Position numbers and translations under genes: made by a program. 64,000 nt of DNA. Origin: Halocynthiibacter styelae (lineage in GTDB: Bacteria; Pseudomonadota; Alphaproteobacteria; Rhodobacterales; Rhodobacteraceae). Shown here in pieces: positions 1-8,498 of this stretch. Numbering within the stretch: the stretch's first letter is position 1; every line of letters begins with the position of its first letter. The DNA lies in NCBI RefSeq assembly GCF_016123485.1, contig NZ_JADCKQ010000005.1, positions 62,001 to 126,000 on the forward strand, given 5' to 3'. The notes below the pieces were generated by a model. The model ran no database searches. It saw only the letters and a program-made list of their open reading frames with translations, and was not told the DNA's origin.

Positions 1-870
1 GCAGGCGTTGGATCTGACACGCTGAACGGCGATGCCGGCAATGACACGCTGCTTGGTGGCGGTGGCAATGACACGCTGAATGGTGGTGAAGGCGACGACC
101 GTCTTTTCGGTGGCGACGGCAAGGATACCCTGTCCGGTAACGACGGTGACGATCTTCTGGATGGCGGCAAGGGTGCTGATGAACTGAACGGTGGCGCTGG
201 TGACGACGATCTGTTTGGTGGCGATGGCCTTGATACGCTGATGGGCGGCGCCGGTAACGATGATCTGTTTGGCGGTGAACATGTTGACACGCTGCACGGC
301 GGGGAAGGTGATGACCTTCTCAGTGGCGGTGGCGGTGCTGACGCCCTCTTCGGGGATGCCGGTAACGACACGCTGAAGGGTGGTCTTGGTCAGGATGTGC
401 TTGTAGGCGGTGAAGGCGAAGACAAAATTGAAGGCGGCTCTGGCGGGGATACCATCTACGGCCTGGAAGGTGTCTTTGATACAGTCGGTAACGATGGCAA
501 TCAGATTGCCCTGAGCGGCTTCACCGGCAGCGAAACCAATGCGGCTGCTGATGTTCTGGCAGGCAACAGCGGCGATGATACGCTTTATGTCGGCAATGAT
601 GACGAAGCCAGCGGTGGTGACGGTACAGATACATTTGTTCTGGGTTCCTGGCTGGAAGACGGCAATACTGCAATCATCAACGATTTTGAAAACGGTAAAG
701 ATCGTATTCAGATCATGTATGATCCCGCAGATGGCATTCCGACTATCACACTGCGCAGCATTGGCGGCGGAACCCCTCAACTTGAAATTAACGGTGATGT
801 TGTTGCGCTGGTCCCCGGTGCAGATGCTTCTCTGATTTTGTCCCTCGAGTATGTGGAAGCACCCGCCTGA
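1..870 (+). CDS. RTX calcium-binding repeat protein, C-terminal part
   Basis: The reading frame is open from the first base, so the start lies outside the window. About the first 160 residues are tandem nonapeptides of the GGxGxDxLx type (for example [18 protein letters not shown]), which fold into calcium-binding parallel beta rolls. The last ~100 residues lack repeats and end in a hydrophobic, acidic tail, as expected for a type I secretion signal region. It is therefore probably exported through a TolC-type channel as a surface or extracellular protein. The catalytic or adhesive domain is not visible, so the activity is unknown. A strong terminator follows. Confidence 0.93.
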   Translation, partial: AGVGSDTLNGDAGNDTLLGGGGNDTLNGGEGDDRLFGGDGKDTLSGNDGDDLLDGGKGADELNGGAGDDDLFGGDGLDTLMGGAGNDDLFGGEHVDTLHGGEGDDLLSGGGGADALFGDAGNDTLKGGLGQDVLVGGEGEDKIEGGSGGDTIYGLEGVFDTVGNDGNQIALSGFTGSETNAAADVLAGNSGDDTLYVGNDDEASGGDGTDTFVLGSWLEDGNTAIINDFENGKDRIQIMYDPADGIPTITLRSIGGGTPQLEINGDVVALVPGADASLILSLEYVEAPA

Positions 871-891
871 CCTGACGGATTTCTGTAAATT

Positions 892-930
892 AAAAGCCCC
901 GGTGATTTGCTTCACCGGGGCTTTCTTTTT
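892..930 (+). terminator. Rho-independent terminator of the RTX gene
   Basis: A 12-bp stem (894-905 with 912-923) encloses a 6-base loop and is followed by a T-rich run at 922-930. It lies 22 bases after the RTX stop codon. Confidence 0.9.
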
Positions 931-1018
931 GCGTTCAGAACCCATTTGAAAAACAGCTTCCCAAAGCACGCCCCGGCTTCCGCTTGCACGGAACCGGAAA
1001 ACCTGTGACAGCTTGTCC

Positions 1019-1864
1019 ATGGACAGGAATTTCACACTCGCCGTCGCATTTATCTGCGGTGCCATGGTTCTTATCCCCGGTGGGGACGCGGCAGGTAAAA
1101 TCCTGACGGCTGAGATCGGTGTTTCACCCTTCTTCGTCGCCTGGAGCCGCTTTCTGATCGGGATGCTGGTGTTTCTGCCGATTGTCGGTCGCTTTGATCT
1201 GCGCCTGTATCTCGACTGGCGGATCTGGCTGCGCGGGGCGTTTATCACCGGCGGCATTGCCTCCATCCTGACGGCTCTGCGCACAGAAGACATCGCCAGT
1301 GTTTTTGCGATCTTCTTTGTCGGCCCGATCCTCAGCTATTTTGCGTCAGGGCTGCTGTTGAAAGAAAAACTGGATCACCGGCGGACGGTATTACTGCTGG
1401 TTGGCTTTGCCGGGGTTCTGCTTGTCGTACGCCCCGGGCCGGATATGGGGATTGGTGCGCTGTTTGCCCTGATTGCAGGCATATTTTACGGCAGCTATCT
1501 GACCGCCAGCCGTTGGCTTGCAACGCGGGCAAGGCCGCTGGAAATGCTGTTGTCGCAACTCATGATAGGAACCACACTGCTGACGCCCATGGGGATAACA
1601 GCCCTGCCAGCCTATTCACCCGCACTGGTGATCCCGGTCCTGATCAGCGCTTTCGGATCCGCCATCGGCAACTATTGCCTTGTGCTGGCCTACCGCCGGG
1701 CAGAAGCATCACGCCTGGCCCCATTCATCTATCTGCAACTGATCTCAGCCACCGTCTTTGGCGTGCTTGTGTTCAACACCTGGCCTGACGCCTGGGCACT
1801 GGCCGGGATCGCACTGCTTCTGACATCCGGTTTCGCCACCCTGACCCTGCGCCCGAAAAACTGA
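1019..1864 (+). CDS. EamA/DMT-family transporter
   Basis: A 281-residue very hydrophobic protein with about ten predicted membrane segments arranged as two EamA halves. The second half begins near residue 150, after a loop containing RPGPDMG. Drug/metabolite transporters of this type export amino acids, nucleosides or other small metabolites from the cytoplasm; the substrate cannot be read from sequence. I chose ATG 1019; a TTG two codons upstream (1013) is also possible. No strong ribosome site is seen. Stands alone between two terminator-like or non-coding gaps. Confidence 0.87.
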   Translation: MDRNFTLAVAFICGAMVLIPGGDAAGKILTAEIGVSPFFVAWSRFLIGMLVFLPIVGRFDLRLYLDWRIWLRGAFITGGIASILTALRTEDIASVFAIFFVGPILSYFASGLLLKEKLDHRRTVLLLVGFAGVLLVVRPGPDMGIGALFALIAGIFYGSYLTASRWLATRARPLEMLLSQLMIGTTLLTPMGITALPAYSPALVIPVLISAFGSAIGNYCLVLAYRRAEASRLAPFIYLQLISATVFGVLVFNTWPDAWALAGIALLLTSGFATLTLRPKN

Positions 1865-1941
1865 CGCATCACGAAATCGCGATTTGCACTGTAGTGCGGG
1901 AAAGGTCAGGTTGTCCGCTGAAACGCATGAAAGGGCACCCC

Positions 1942-2460
1942 ATGAAACCGCAAACCGGAAAATCCTTCCCCGCCATCACCCTGCCGACCCTGTCCGGCAA
2001 GGACGTCACCCTTGGCAAAGCATCCGGCGACAACTGGGCGCTTGTTCTGGTCTATCGCGGCGCGCATTGCCCACTGTGCCGCCTGCAGCTGAAAGCCATG
2101 CAGAAACATGTGGCCGCCTTTACCGAAGCCGGTGTTGAGATCACTGTTGTGTCCGGTGATCCGGAAGAAAAAGCCCGCAACTTCCATTCCGACATCAAGC
2201 TGGATGCCGAAGTTGCCTATGGCCTGTCGATCGCGCAGATGAAGGAACTGGGTCTTTATATCTCAGAGCCCCGCAGCGCAGCAGAAACCGACCGCCCCTA
2301 TGCGGAACCAGGCCTGTTTGTTGTGAATGACGAAGGCATCCTGCATCTTGCCGATATTTCCAACGCACCGTTTTCCCGTCCCGATATGGGCGCGATTGCC
2401 GGTGGCGTGAAATATATCCGCGAAAACAACTACCCGATCCGTGGTGATTACCAGGGTTAA
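1942..2460 (+). CDS. Peroxiredoxin-like (AhpC/TSA) protein
   Basis: 172 residues with a thioredoxin fold of the AhpC/TSA or redoxin type. A CPLC motif (Cys43, Cys46) follows the strand LVLVYRGAH, the position of the peroxidatic cysteine in peroxiredoxins, although here the arrangement is CxxC as in thioredoxins. Expected to reduce peroxides or act as a cytoplasmic thiol oxidoreductase. ATG 1942 is chosen because GAAAGGG lies just upstream and the fold starts there; an open extension back to 1894 has no such site. Convergent with the Lrp gene, with about 20 bases between stops. Confidence 0.85.
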   Translation: MKPQTGKSFPAITLPTLSGKDVTLGKASGDNWALVLVYRGAHCPLCRLQLKAMQKHVAAFTEAGVEITVVSGDPEEKARNFHSDIKLDAEVAYGLSIAQMKELGLYISEPRSAAETDRPYAEPGLFVVNDEGILHLADISNAPFSRPDMGAIAGGVKYIRENNYPIRGDYQG

Positions 2461-2481
2461 ACCATGTCCCGCCTTGCCGCG

Positions 2482-2940
2482 TTAAACCGGCAGGGCAGTT
2501 GTCTTAAACACCGTGCGCAGGGCGAAGGAGCTTTGCATCTGCGTCACCCCGGGCAGGCGCGACAGATGTTGACGGTGGATCCGGGCGAAATCTTCGGTAT
2601 CAAGCGCCACGACTTTCAGCACATAATCTGACTTGCCCGCCATCAGGTGACATTCAAGCACATCCGGGATTTTGGCGACGGCACGTTCAAACGCGTCCAG
2701 AACCTCATCCGCCTGGGCCGCAAGGGTGATTTCCACAAACACAGTCGTCGGACGGCCCAGTTTACGCGGGTTCAGAAGCGCCACGTAATCTTTGATATAA
2801 CCTTCAGCTTCAAGCCGCTGCACCCGTCGGTGACAGGCTGAGGCCGACAGGTTAATCCGCTCTGCCAGTTCGGCATTGGACATCCGGCCGCTCTTCTGAA
2901 GCTGAATCAGTATTCGTCGATCTACGCTGTCGATGCTCAT
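2482..2940 (-). CDS. Lrp/AsnC-family transcriptional regulator (probable ald regulator)
   Basis: 152 residues. An N-terminal winged helix-turn-helix (residues ~5-50, with LIQLQKSGRMSNAELAERI) is joined to a C-terminal RAM/Lrp ligand-binding domain (ECHLMAGKSDYVLKVVA and following). It is transcribed divergently from alanine dehydrogenase with a 141-bp gap. This matches the usual arrangement in which an Lrp-type activator (AldR-like) senses alanine and controls ald. The regulatory link is inferred from position. Confidence 0.9.
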   Translation of the reverse strand: MSIDSVDRRILIQLQKSGRMSNAELAERINLSASACHRRVQRLEAEGYIKDYVALLNPRKLGRPTTVFVEITLAAQADEVLDAFERAVAKIPDVLECHLMAGKSDYVLKVVALDTEDFARIHRQHLSRLPGVTQMQSSFALRTVFKTTALPV

Positions 2941-3081
2941 ATCTTCGTGGATTCTTCTAATATTTTCATCAGACTTCGAAGATACTTCATATTAAGTGAG
3001 ATTACACCCCATAAATTCCCAGACAATTGCTTGGCATCCTTGCGACAGTCTGTCTCAGGAGAATTGAGAGAGGATATCCCA
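2941..3081. promoter_or_regulatory. Lrp/ald divergent control region
   Basis: This AT-rich gap carries ATCTTCG at 2941-2947 and its inverse CGAAGAT at 2977-2983, about 36 bases apart centre to centre. The second copy sits inside the perfect palindrome CTTCGAAG (2974-2981). Spaced symmetric sites are typical for Lrp octamers. The ald ribosome site (AGGAGAATTGAGAGAGG) ends near 3073. No promoter was assigned with confidence. Confidence 0.5.
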
Positions 3082-4200
3082 ATGAAAATCGGTTGCCCCA
3101 AGGAAATCAAACCCCAGGAATTCCGCATCGGCATGACACCTGCTGCTGCGCGCGAAGCTGTAAACGCCGGCCATGACGTCTTTATCGAAGCTGGCGGCGG
3201 TCTGGGCGCTGGATTTTCAGATGATGATTATACAGCCGCTGGCGCGACCATGCTCGCGACCCCTGAGGAAATTTTTGCGACAGCAGATATGATCGTAAAA
3301 GTAAAAGAACCTCAGCCGGGCGAGCGCAAGATGCTGCGCGAAGGTCAGCTGCTGTTCACATACCTGCACTTGGCACCCGATCCCGCACAGACCAAAGACC
3401 TGATCGACAGCGGCTGTACCGCAATTGCTTACGAAACCGTAACCGACAACAACGGCGGCCTGCCTCTGCTGGCACCAATGTCTGAGGTTGCTGGTCGTCT
3501 GGCGCCACAGGTGGGTTCTTACACCCTGCAAAAAGCCAACGGTGGCCGCGGCGTTCTGATGGGCGGCGTTCCTGGTGTAGCCCCTGCGAAAGTTCTGGTC
3601 ATCGGCGGCGGTGTTGTTGGCACCCACGCTGCGAAAATCGCAGCAGGCATGGGCGCGGACGTAACTGTTCTGGATCGCTCGCTCACACGTCTGAAGTATC
3701 TGGATGACGTATTCGGCGGCACCTTCAAGAACCAGTATTCCACCGCAGAAGCGACTGCAGAGCTGGCAGCAGACGCTGACATGATCATCGGCGCGGTTCT
3801 GATCCCGGGCGCAGCAGCACCTAAGCTGATTTCCCGTGAACAGCTGAAGTCCCTGAAACCAGGCGCAGTTCTTGTGGACGTTGCGATCGACCAGGGCGGC
3901 TGCTTTGAAACCTCCAAAGCCACCACCCACCAGGATCCGATCTACGAAGTTGACGGTGTAATGCACTATTGCGTGGCCAACATGCCAGGCGCGGTTGCCC
4001 GCACATCCACCATCGCCCTTGGCAACGCGACCATGCCGTTCATGCTGGCGCTGGCGAACAAAGGCTGGAAGCAGGCCTGTAAAGACAACGCACACCTGCT
4101 GAACGGCCTGAACGTGCACGCAGGCAAGCTGACCTACGCCGCAGTGGGCGAGGCCCTTGGCATGGATCACATCACGCCCGAAGCTGCGCTCGAAATCTGA
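3082..4200 (+). CDS. ald: Alanine dehydrogenase
   Basis: 372 residues, the family's normal length. It catalyses NAD-dependent interconversion of L-alanine and pyruvate plus ammonia in the cytoplasm. The N-terminal substrate domain carries the expected Lys75 (KVKEPQ) and His96 (YLHLAPD). The Rossmann domain has [15 protein letters not shown] near residue 175. ATG 3082 gives the canonical start MKIGCPKE and has a purine-rich site upstream; the frame is open back to 2947 but that part is not conserved-looking. Codon use differs slightly from the neighbours (many GCA/GTT), as in highly expressed genes. Likely controlled by the divergent Lrp gene. Confidence 0.97.
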   Translation: MKIGCPKEIKPQEFRIGMTPAAAREAVNAGHDVFIEAGGGLGAGFSDDDYTAAGATMLATPEEIFATADMIVKVKEPQPGERKMLREGQLLFTYLHLAPDPAQTKDLIDSGCTAIAYETVTDNNGGLPLLAPMSEVAGRLAPQVGSYTLQKANGGRGVLMGGVPGVAPAKVLVIGGGVVGTHAAKIAAGMGADVTVLDRSLTRLKYLDDVFGGTFKNQYSTAEATAELAADADMIIGAVLIPGAAAPKLISREQLKSLKPGAVLVDVAIDQGGCFETSKATTHQDPIYEVDGVMHYCVANMPGAVARTSTIALGNATMPFMLALANKGWKQACKDNAHLLNGLNVHAGKLTYAAVGEALGMDHITPEAALEI

Positions 4201-4225
4201 TCTCTCTCCTGAGGATCAACACCTG

Positions 4226-4253
4226 GGCCGGAAGGAAACTTCCGGCCTTTTTT
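4226..4253 (+). terminator. Rho-independent terminator of ald
   Basis: A perfect 9-bp stem (4226-4234 with 4239-4247) is closed by a GAAA tetraloop and followed by a T run to 4253. Confidence 0.92.
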
Positions 4254-4297
4254 ATTGGTTGCGCCTGAAGATTACATTCCCAGGGGAGCTGCAGACA

Positions 4298-4975
4298 CTA
4301 CTCAACAACATTTTTGTTCCCCGGGTTATGCCAGACCAAAAGGGCAAAATGGCTCGCTCTCTCTAGAAAATCAGGAAGAGCGATCAGATGTTCAAAGCCT
4401 TCTCGCAATGCGACATTGATTGTTTCGCTTGGCCCCATTATTCCCGACAAATAGGGCTGCCCATCCACACCGCGACCTTCCAACAGGCATTGTTTCTGGA
4501 ATTCTGTCGTCCCGGAGCGTTCCCGTTTTCCAGGAAATGGCAAGGCGATTGCGACTCCCTCCAGATTTTCTTGTATGGCCAGAGCCTTCAGCGCCCTGAG
4601 TAAAGGAGACAACTCGGGCGAAAGAGACTGGTGGCCCGCGTCCGCAGTCAAAAGCATCCGACAAACGTAAAGCCATGACCCTGCAGGGTCATGTGCACTA
4701 CCTGCTCCATTCCCGGTGGCCGCATCCCAGCCCTGTACAGACAAAGCAATACGAGATGGGAGACGGATGGCATTCAGATATCCGATCATGCGGCCTGGCT
4801 CTTCAGACGCAAATGCGCCCTGAGGAAACTGATCAAAGCACGCCGCGACATTCGCAGCCGACTGATCTGGGTAGACATAAGCAACGCATCGTTTGTGCGG
4901 AATGTACCCCCCCGCGTCTTTCAGCAAGGTCACAACAGTATTCAGATTATCGCGAGACAATGGACGCGCAGACAT
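4298..4975 (-). CDS. Possible GNAT-like acetyltransferase, unassigned
   Basis: About 225 residues, soluble. The overall layout (a central beta-rich half, then LSPLLRALKALAIQE and a late hydrophobic strand FALLVW) recalls GNAT-type proteins, but I do not see a clear acetyl-CoA pyrophosphate loop, so the assignment is weak. ATG 4975 has AGGA five bases upstream. A GTG at 4987 would overlap the stop of the LysE-type exporter gene by four bases (GTGA). Either way it is probably translated from the same message as the exporter. Its role may be linked to amino-acid handling. Confidence 0.6.
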   Translation of the reverse strand: MSARPLSRDNLNTVVTLLKDAGGYIPHKRCVAYVYPDQSAANVAACFDQFPQGAFASEEPGRMIGYLNAIRLPSRIALSVQGWDAATGNGAGSAHDPAGSWLYVCRMLLTADAGHQSLSPELSPLLRALKALAIQENLEGVAIALPFPGKRERSGTTEFQKQCLLEGRGVDGQPYLSGIMGPSETINVALREGFEHLIALPDFLERASHFALLVWHNPGNKNVVE

Positions 4976-4983
4976 TTCTATCC

Positions 4984-5610
4984 TCACTGCTTACTGCTCA
5001 GCGCCAGAAGCGATCCGAAACCTACAAAAGCCCCGCCGGTGACGCGGCGGACCTGTTGGGCGCGCTTTGGCGTGCTGAGAAAGCGGCGCAGCCAGTTGCC
5101 GGAGACGGCGATAATCGCGTGGTTCAGGGCACAGAGCGCGCCATAGCTGAGCGCGAGGATCACCACCTGGGACATGGCGGGGGCATTGGCGTTCAGGAAG
5201 GGTGGGAAGAGGGCTGCGATTGCCACCATCGCTTTCGGATTAGTCAGGGAAATCGCCACAGCCTGGGCCGACAGTTTGGACCAGGGCACGGGGCCAGACC
5301 GGCTGTTGGCCTCAATCAGGAACGCACTGCGATCCCGCCAGATCTTCACGCCCAGCCAGATCAGGTAAGTGGCCCCCACAACTTTCAGGATAAGAAACGC
5401 CAGGGCCGACGCTTTCATAACCGCCCCCAGCCCCAGACCGACAAAGATGCCCAGTGCCGCAATCCCCGCCCCGTTGATCAAACCAATCAGGATCGTCACC
5501 TTCACCCCATAGCGCAACGCATTGGTGATCGCGAACAGCACCCCGGGACCGGGGCTGATCACCGGGGCGACAGAGACAGCAAGGAAGAGCAACCAGGTTT
5601 CAAATGACAT
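4984..5610 (-). CDS. LysE/RhtB-family amino-acid exporter
   Basis: 208 residues, the family's usual size, with about six membrane segments. The N-terminus (MSFETWLLFLAVSVAPVISPGPG) carries the hallmark SPGPG turn of LysE/RhtB exporters, which pump amino acids such as lysine, homoserine or threonine out across the inner membrane. ATG 5610 was chosen for that signature; the open upstream part reads into non-conserved sequence. It lies downstream of a co-directional LysR gene, 52 bases away, suggesting a regulator-exporter unit. Substrate unknown. Confidence 0.9.
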   Translation of the reverse strand: MSFETWLLFLAVSVAPVISPGPGVLFAITNALRYGVKVTILIGLINGAGIAALGIFVGLGLGAVMKASALAFLILKVVGATYLIWLGVKIWRDRSAFLIEANSRSGPVPWSKLSAQAVAISLTNPKAMVAIAALFPPFLNANAPAMSQVVILALSYGALCALNHAIIAVSGNWLRRFLSTPKRAQQVRRVTGGAFVGFGSLLALSSKQ

Positions 5611-5662
5611 CGGAGGGGCCTTTCGCAGAATACCCGCAGAAAACGCCTCAAACCGGGTGAAG

Positions 5663-6529
5663 TCAAGTCTCTCCCAGAAACCTCGGACGTGCGGTTTTAA
5701 TGGCGGCACCAACGTGATCCATAATGGCGCGAACGCGGGGTTGGTTGCGCAGATCCGCATGGGTCAAAAGCCACACAGGCATATAGGGGAACAGCGGCAC
5801 ATCGGGCAGGCGTTCAAGACCAGGTTCGTCGTCGCCAATAATACAGGCCAGCCGGGTTGCGCCGATGCCTGCGCGGGCAGCACTCAGCGCCGCGTGGATG
5901 TCATCCACTACAAGACGCGTGGTCAAATCCGGGCGCAGGGCCAGGAATTCCTTCGGCGGACCAGGCCAGCTCTGGAAACTGATCCAGTCAAGCCGCCCAC
6001 CCCGATCAGCCGCAATCAGATCAGGCGCGGCATAGATGCCATAGCGTTGTTCCGCCACCCGGCGGCCAATCAGGCTGTCCGGCGGATCAGGCGACACCCG
6101 CAGGGCAACATCGGCCTGGCGCGCCGCAAGATTCAACGCGTCATTCCCGGCCCGCAGCTTCAGATCCACATCCGGGTATGTCGTGATGAAGGATTTCAGC
6201 ACCGGCCCCAAAACACGATCCACCATCATTTGCGGTGCGGTGACCGTCAGAGGTCCGGCAATACGTGTGTCACGGGCGTCCATCTGTCGTTCCAGCTGAT
6301 GCCCCTGTGCTTCCATATTTTCGGCAATCAGGATCGCTTCCCGCCCGGCCTCTGTCAGGACATATCCTGACGCCAGACGATCAAACAGCCGCGCGCCAAG
6401 CGCCTCTTCCGCGGCAGTGATCCGGCGGGACACTGTGCCATGGTTCACCTTCAGAACACGCGCTGCCCCGCTGATCCCACCCCGACGGGCGGTTTCAAGA
6501 ACATAACGCAGATCATTCCAGTTCAGCAT
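5663..6529 (-). CDS. LysR-family transcriptional regulator
   Basis: 288 residues: an N-terminal helix-turn-helix (GGISGAARVLKVNHGTVSRRI, residues ~15-35) and a periplasmic-binding-like effector domain from about residue 90. ATG 6529 gives the normal LysR start MLNWNDLRYVLE; the upstream extension is not conserved. It is co-directional with the LysE exporter and divergent from the DUF1330 gene, so it may control either or both. Confidence 0.92.
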   Translation of the reverse strand: MLNWNDLRYVLETARRGGISGAARVLKVNHGTVSRRITAAEEALGARLFDRLASGYVLTEAGREAILIAENMEAQGHQLERQMDARDTRIAGPLTVTAPQMMVDRVLGPVLKSFITTYPDVDLKLRAGNDALNLAARQADVALRVSPDPPDSLIGRRVAEQRYGIYAAPDLIAADRGGRLDWISFQSWPGPPKEFLALRPDLTTRLVVDDIHAALSAARAGIGATRLACIIGDDEPGLERLPDVPLFPYMPVWLLTHADLRNQPRVRAIMDHVGAAIKTARPRFLGET

Positions 6530-6622
6530 GGCCTGATTATTAATGATCAACAGGTGCGCATCAATGATTACTTTCACACATGCCAGACAATCCCGATCTG
6601 TTTTGTATCAACGAAAGGATAC

Positions 6623-6907
6623 ATGATGACCACCCATGCAATTGTCACACTGAACATAAGCAACCCCGACACATTCGCCGACTATCGCGCCCGCGCAGGG
6701 GAGGCGATGCAGAAACACGGGATCACAGCCGTACAGCTTTCAAAAGAACCAACGCGTCTGGAAGGCACGCAGGAAGCGCCACAGATGATTGTGCTTCTTA
6801 CAGCTGACAGCCGTGATGCCTTTGTGGCCTGGCACAGTGATCCGGAATTTGCCGCCGTGCATGAATTGCGTCGCGCCAGCGGGGAGATCACAATCTTTCT
6901 GATGTGA
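6623..6907 (+). CDS. DUF1330 family small protein
   Basis: 94 residues with the alpha-beta dimeric ferredoxin-like fold expected of DUF1330 (ISNPDTFADYRARAGEAMQKHG, later FVAWHSDPEFAAVHELR). The biochemical role is unknown. The start is MMTTH at ATG 6623, with AAAGGA eight bases before it; ATG 6626 is equally possible. Divergent from the LysR gene across a 93-bp AT-rich gap. Confidence 0.85.
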   Translation: MMTTHAIVTLNISNPDTFADYRARAGEAMQKHGITAVQLSKEPTRLEGTQEAPQMIVLLTADSRDAFVAWHSDPEFAAVHELRRASGEITIFLM

Positions 6908-6923
6908 GCCCTGAAAACAGAAC

Positions 6924-6947
6924 GGGCCCGTCATTGCTGACGAGCCC
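6924..6947. terminator. Hairpin between DUF1330 and mscL genes
   Basis: A 10-bp stem with one mismatch (6924-6933 with 6938-6947) and a TTGC loop lies between two convergent genes. T-rich sequence follows only on the minus strand, so it most likely ends mscL. Confidence 0.5.
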
Positions 6948-7009
6948 AAACCTGTATGCGGAGGGTTACCGGAGTAATTTACCTGCGCCCCCCGTCTGCA
7001 CGATATGTC

Positions 7010-7444
7010 TTACTTATTAGCAAGAGAATCGCGGATCTCAAGCAAAACATCCAATTCGCTTGGTCCGGCGGGGGTTTCCGCCGCAACTTCTTCCTCTTTC
7101 TTCGCCGCTGCGTCCTTCACCTTGTTCAGGTAACGCACCATCATGAAGACCACCCAGGCGATGATCAGGAAGTTGATAACAGCCATTGTGAAGGCACCCC
7201 AGGCAAAGGCAGCCGCCCCTGCTTCACGCGCAGCTTCCAGCGTTTCATAGACAGTGCCGTCACCGCCCAGAATGATAAATTTGTTGGTGAAATCAACACC
7301 ACCGGTGAACAGACCAATGATCGGATTGATCAGGTCAGCGACCATAGATTTCACAATTGCTGTAAATGCAGCACCGATAATCAGACCAACCGCCATATCC
7401 ATGACGTTGCCCTTTGCGATGAAATCCTTGAATTCCTGTAACAT
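7010..7444 (-). CDS. mscL: Large-conductance mechanosensitive channel
   Basis: 144 residues. The N-terminal amphipathic helix and first membrane helix ([21 protein letters not shown]) are unmistakable MscL sequence. A periplasmic loop follows, then the second helix ([21 protein letters not shown]) and a charged cytoplasmic tail with KKEEE. It is an inner-membrane homopentamer that opens under membrane tension to release solutes during hypo-osmotic shock. The same frame stays open far upstream (to 8230), but that part is antisense to the glutathione transferase gene and is not coding. Confidence 0.97.
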   Translation of the reverse strand: MLQEFKDFIAKGNVMDMAVGLIIGAAFTAIVKSMVADLINPIIGLFTGGVDFTNKFIILGGDGTVYETLEAAREAGAAAFAWGAFTMAVINFLIIAWVVFMMVRYLNKVKDAAAKKEEEVAAETPAGPSELDVLLEIRDSLANK

Positions 7445-7609
7445 TTCACGTTTCCTTTTCAAAAGCCCCAGCGGCTGTTCGCTTGCGCAGGTGTATAGTG
7501 CAGCTACCGCACATAGCCAAACCTGTTCACCGGGGAAATCGTACCTACATTTCCCCACATAATCCAGGCAGGTTTTTCTGCCCCGCCCTGTACTAATAAA
7601 GGAAACACA

Positions 7610-8305
7610 ATGTCTGATCTTTCTCAATTCCAGATCACCTCCCGCTGGCCCGCAGAAAACCCGGATCTGATCCAGCTTTATTCTTACCCGACCCCAAATG
7701 GTGTGAAAGTTTCCATCGCGCTGGAAGAACTGGGGCTGGCCTATGAACCACATCTGGTGACCCTGTCCGACAGTGACGTGAAAAGCGACGCATTCCTGTC
7801 CCTGAACCCGAACAATAAAATCCCTGCGATCATTGATCCAAACGGCCCGGATGGAAATCCGATTGGTCTGTTTGAAAGCGGTGCGATCCTGATCTACCTG
7901 GCCGAAAAAACCGGCAAGCTGATGCCTGAAGGTGCAGGCAAATACGAAGTGATCAAATGGCTGATGTTCCAGATGGGCGGCGTGGGCCCGATGCTGGGGC
8001 AGCTTGGTTTCTTCTATAAATTCGCAGGGGCCGAGATCGAAGATCCCCGCCCGCGCGAACGCTATATCAATGAAGCAAAGCGCCTGCTTTCCGTTCTGGA
8101 TAAACAGATGGAAGGGCGCGAATGGATTGCCGGAGATTATTCCATCGCTGACATCGCAATTGTACCCTGGTTGCGTGCGTTGGATTTCTACGGTGCGAAA
8201 GACGTATTGGAATTTGATTCCTTTACCCATGTAAATGCCTGGCTTGATCGCTTCCTGGCACGCCCTGCGGTTCAGAACGGTCTTAAAATTCCAAACGTTA
8301 ACTAA
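7610..8305 (+). CDS. Glutathione S-transferase, YfcG/Ure2p-like
   Basis: 231 residues. The N-terminal thioredoxin-like domain begins [24 protein letters not shown] and has the glutathione-site strand KIPAI and [13 protein letters not shown]. An all-helical C-terminal domain follows with [18 protein letters not shown]. The TPNG turn instead of a catalytic Tyr/Ser pattern is typical of the YfcG/Ure2p-like disulfide-bond oxidoreductases. Probably a cytoplasmic glutathione-dependent reductase. AAGGAAA sits just before ATG 7610. Confidence 0.93.
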   Translation: MSDLSQFQITSRWPAENPDLIQLYSYPTPNGVKVSIALEELGLAYEPHLVTLSDSDVKSDAFLSLNPNNKIPAIIDPNGPDGNPIGLFESGAILIYLAEKTGKLMPEGAGKYEVIKWLMFQMGGVGPMLGQLGFFYKFAGAEIEDPRPRERYINEAKRLLSVLDKQMEGREWIAGDYSIADIAIVPWLRALDFYGAKDVLEFDSFTHVNAWLDRFLARPAVQNGLKIPNVN

Positions 8306-8343
8306 CCTTTAGCCAGGTCGTTAACCAAATATTAAGAAAAGAC

Positions 8344-8380
8344 GCCGGGTCACGGTGAATTCAGTGAATTGTGACTCGGC
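8344..8380 (+). terminator. Hairpin after the glutathione transferase gene
   Basis: A 10-bp stem with one G-T pair (8344-8353 with 8371-8380) is separated from a TTTTT run by seven bases, so it is only a possible terminator. Confidence 0.4.
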
Positions 8381-8498
8381 ATATGCGTTTTTCAGGCGTA
8401 TAGCAGAAATGTTCCCCGTACATTAGTAATTCGTCAACAGTAATTTTCCGCTTCTCCAGTGCTCCGTTTTTCACTTAAAACTGCACTGAGAAAACACA

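Noticed and set aside
1-480. Glycine-aspartate DNA repeats considered as a tandem DNA repeat element
   Set aside because: They are the coding sequence of RTX nonapeptides and vary at synonymous positions.
3217-4170. 317-codon minus-strand frame opposite ald
   Set aside because: Shadow of alanine dehydrogenase with no start signal and Cys/His-rich low-complexity product.
7445-8230. Upstream extension of the mscL frame to 8230
   Set aside because: The extension is antisense to the glutathione transferase gene, and MscL homology begins exactly at the Met encoded at 7444.
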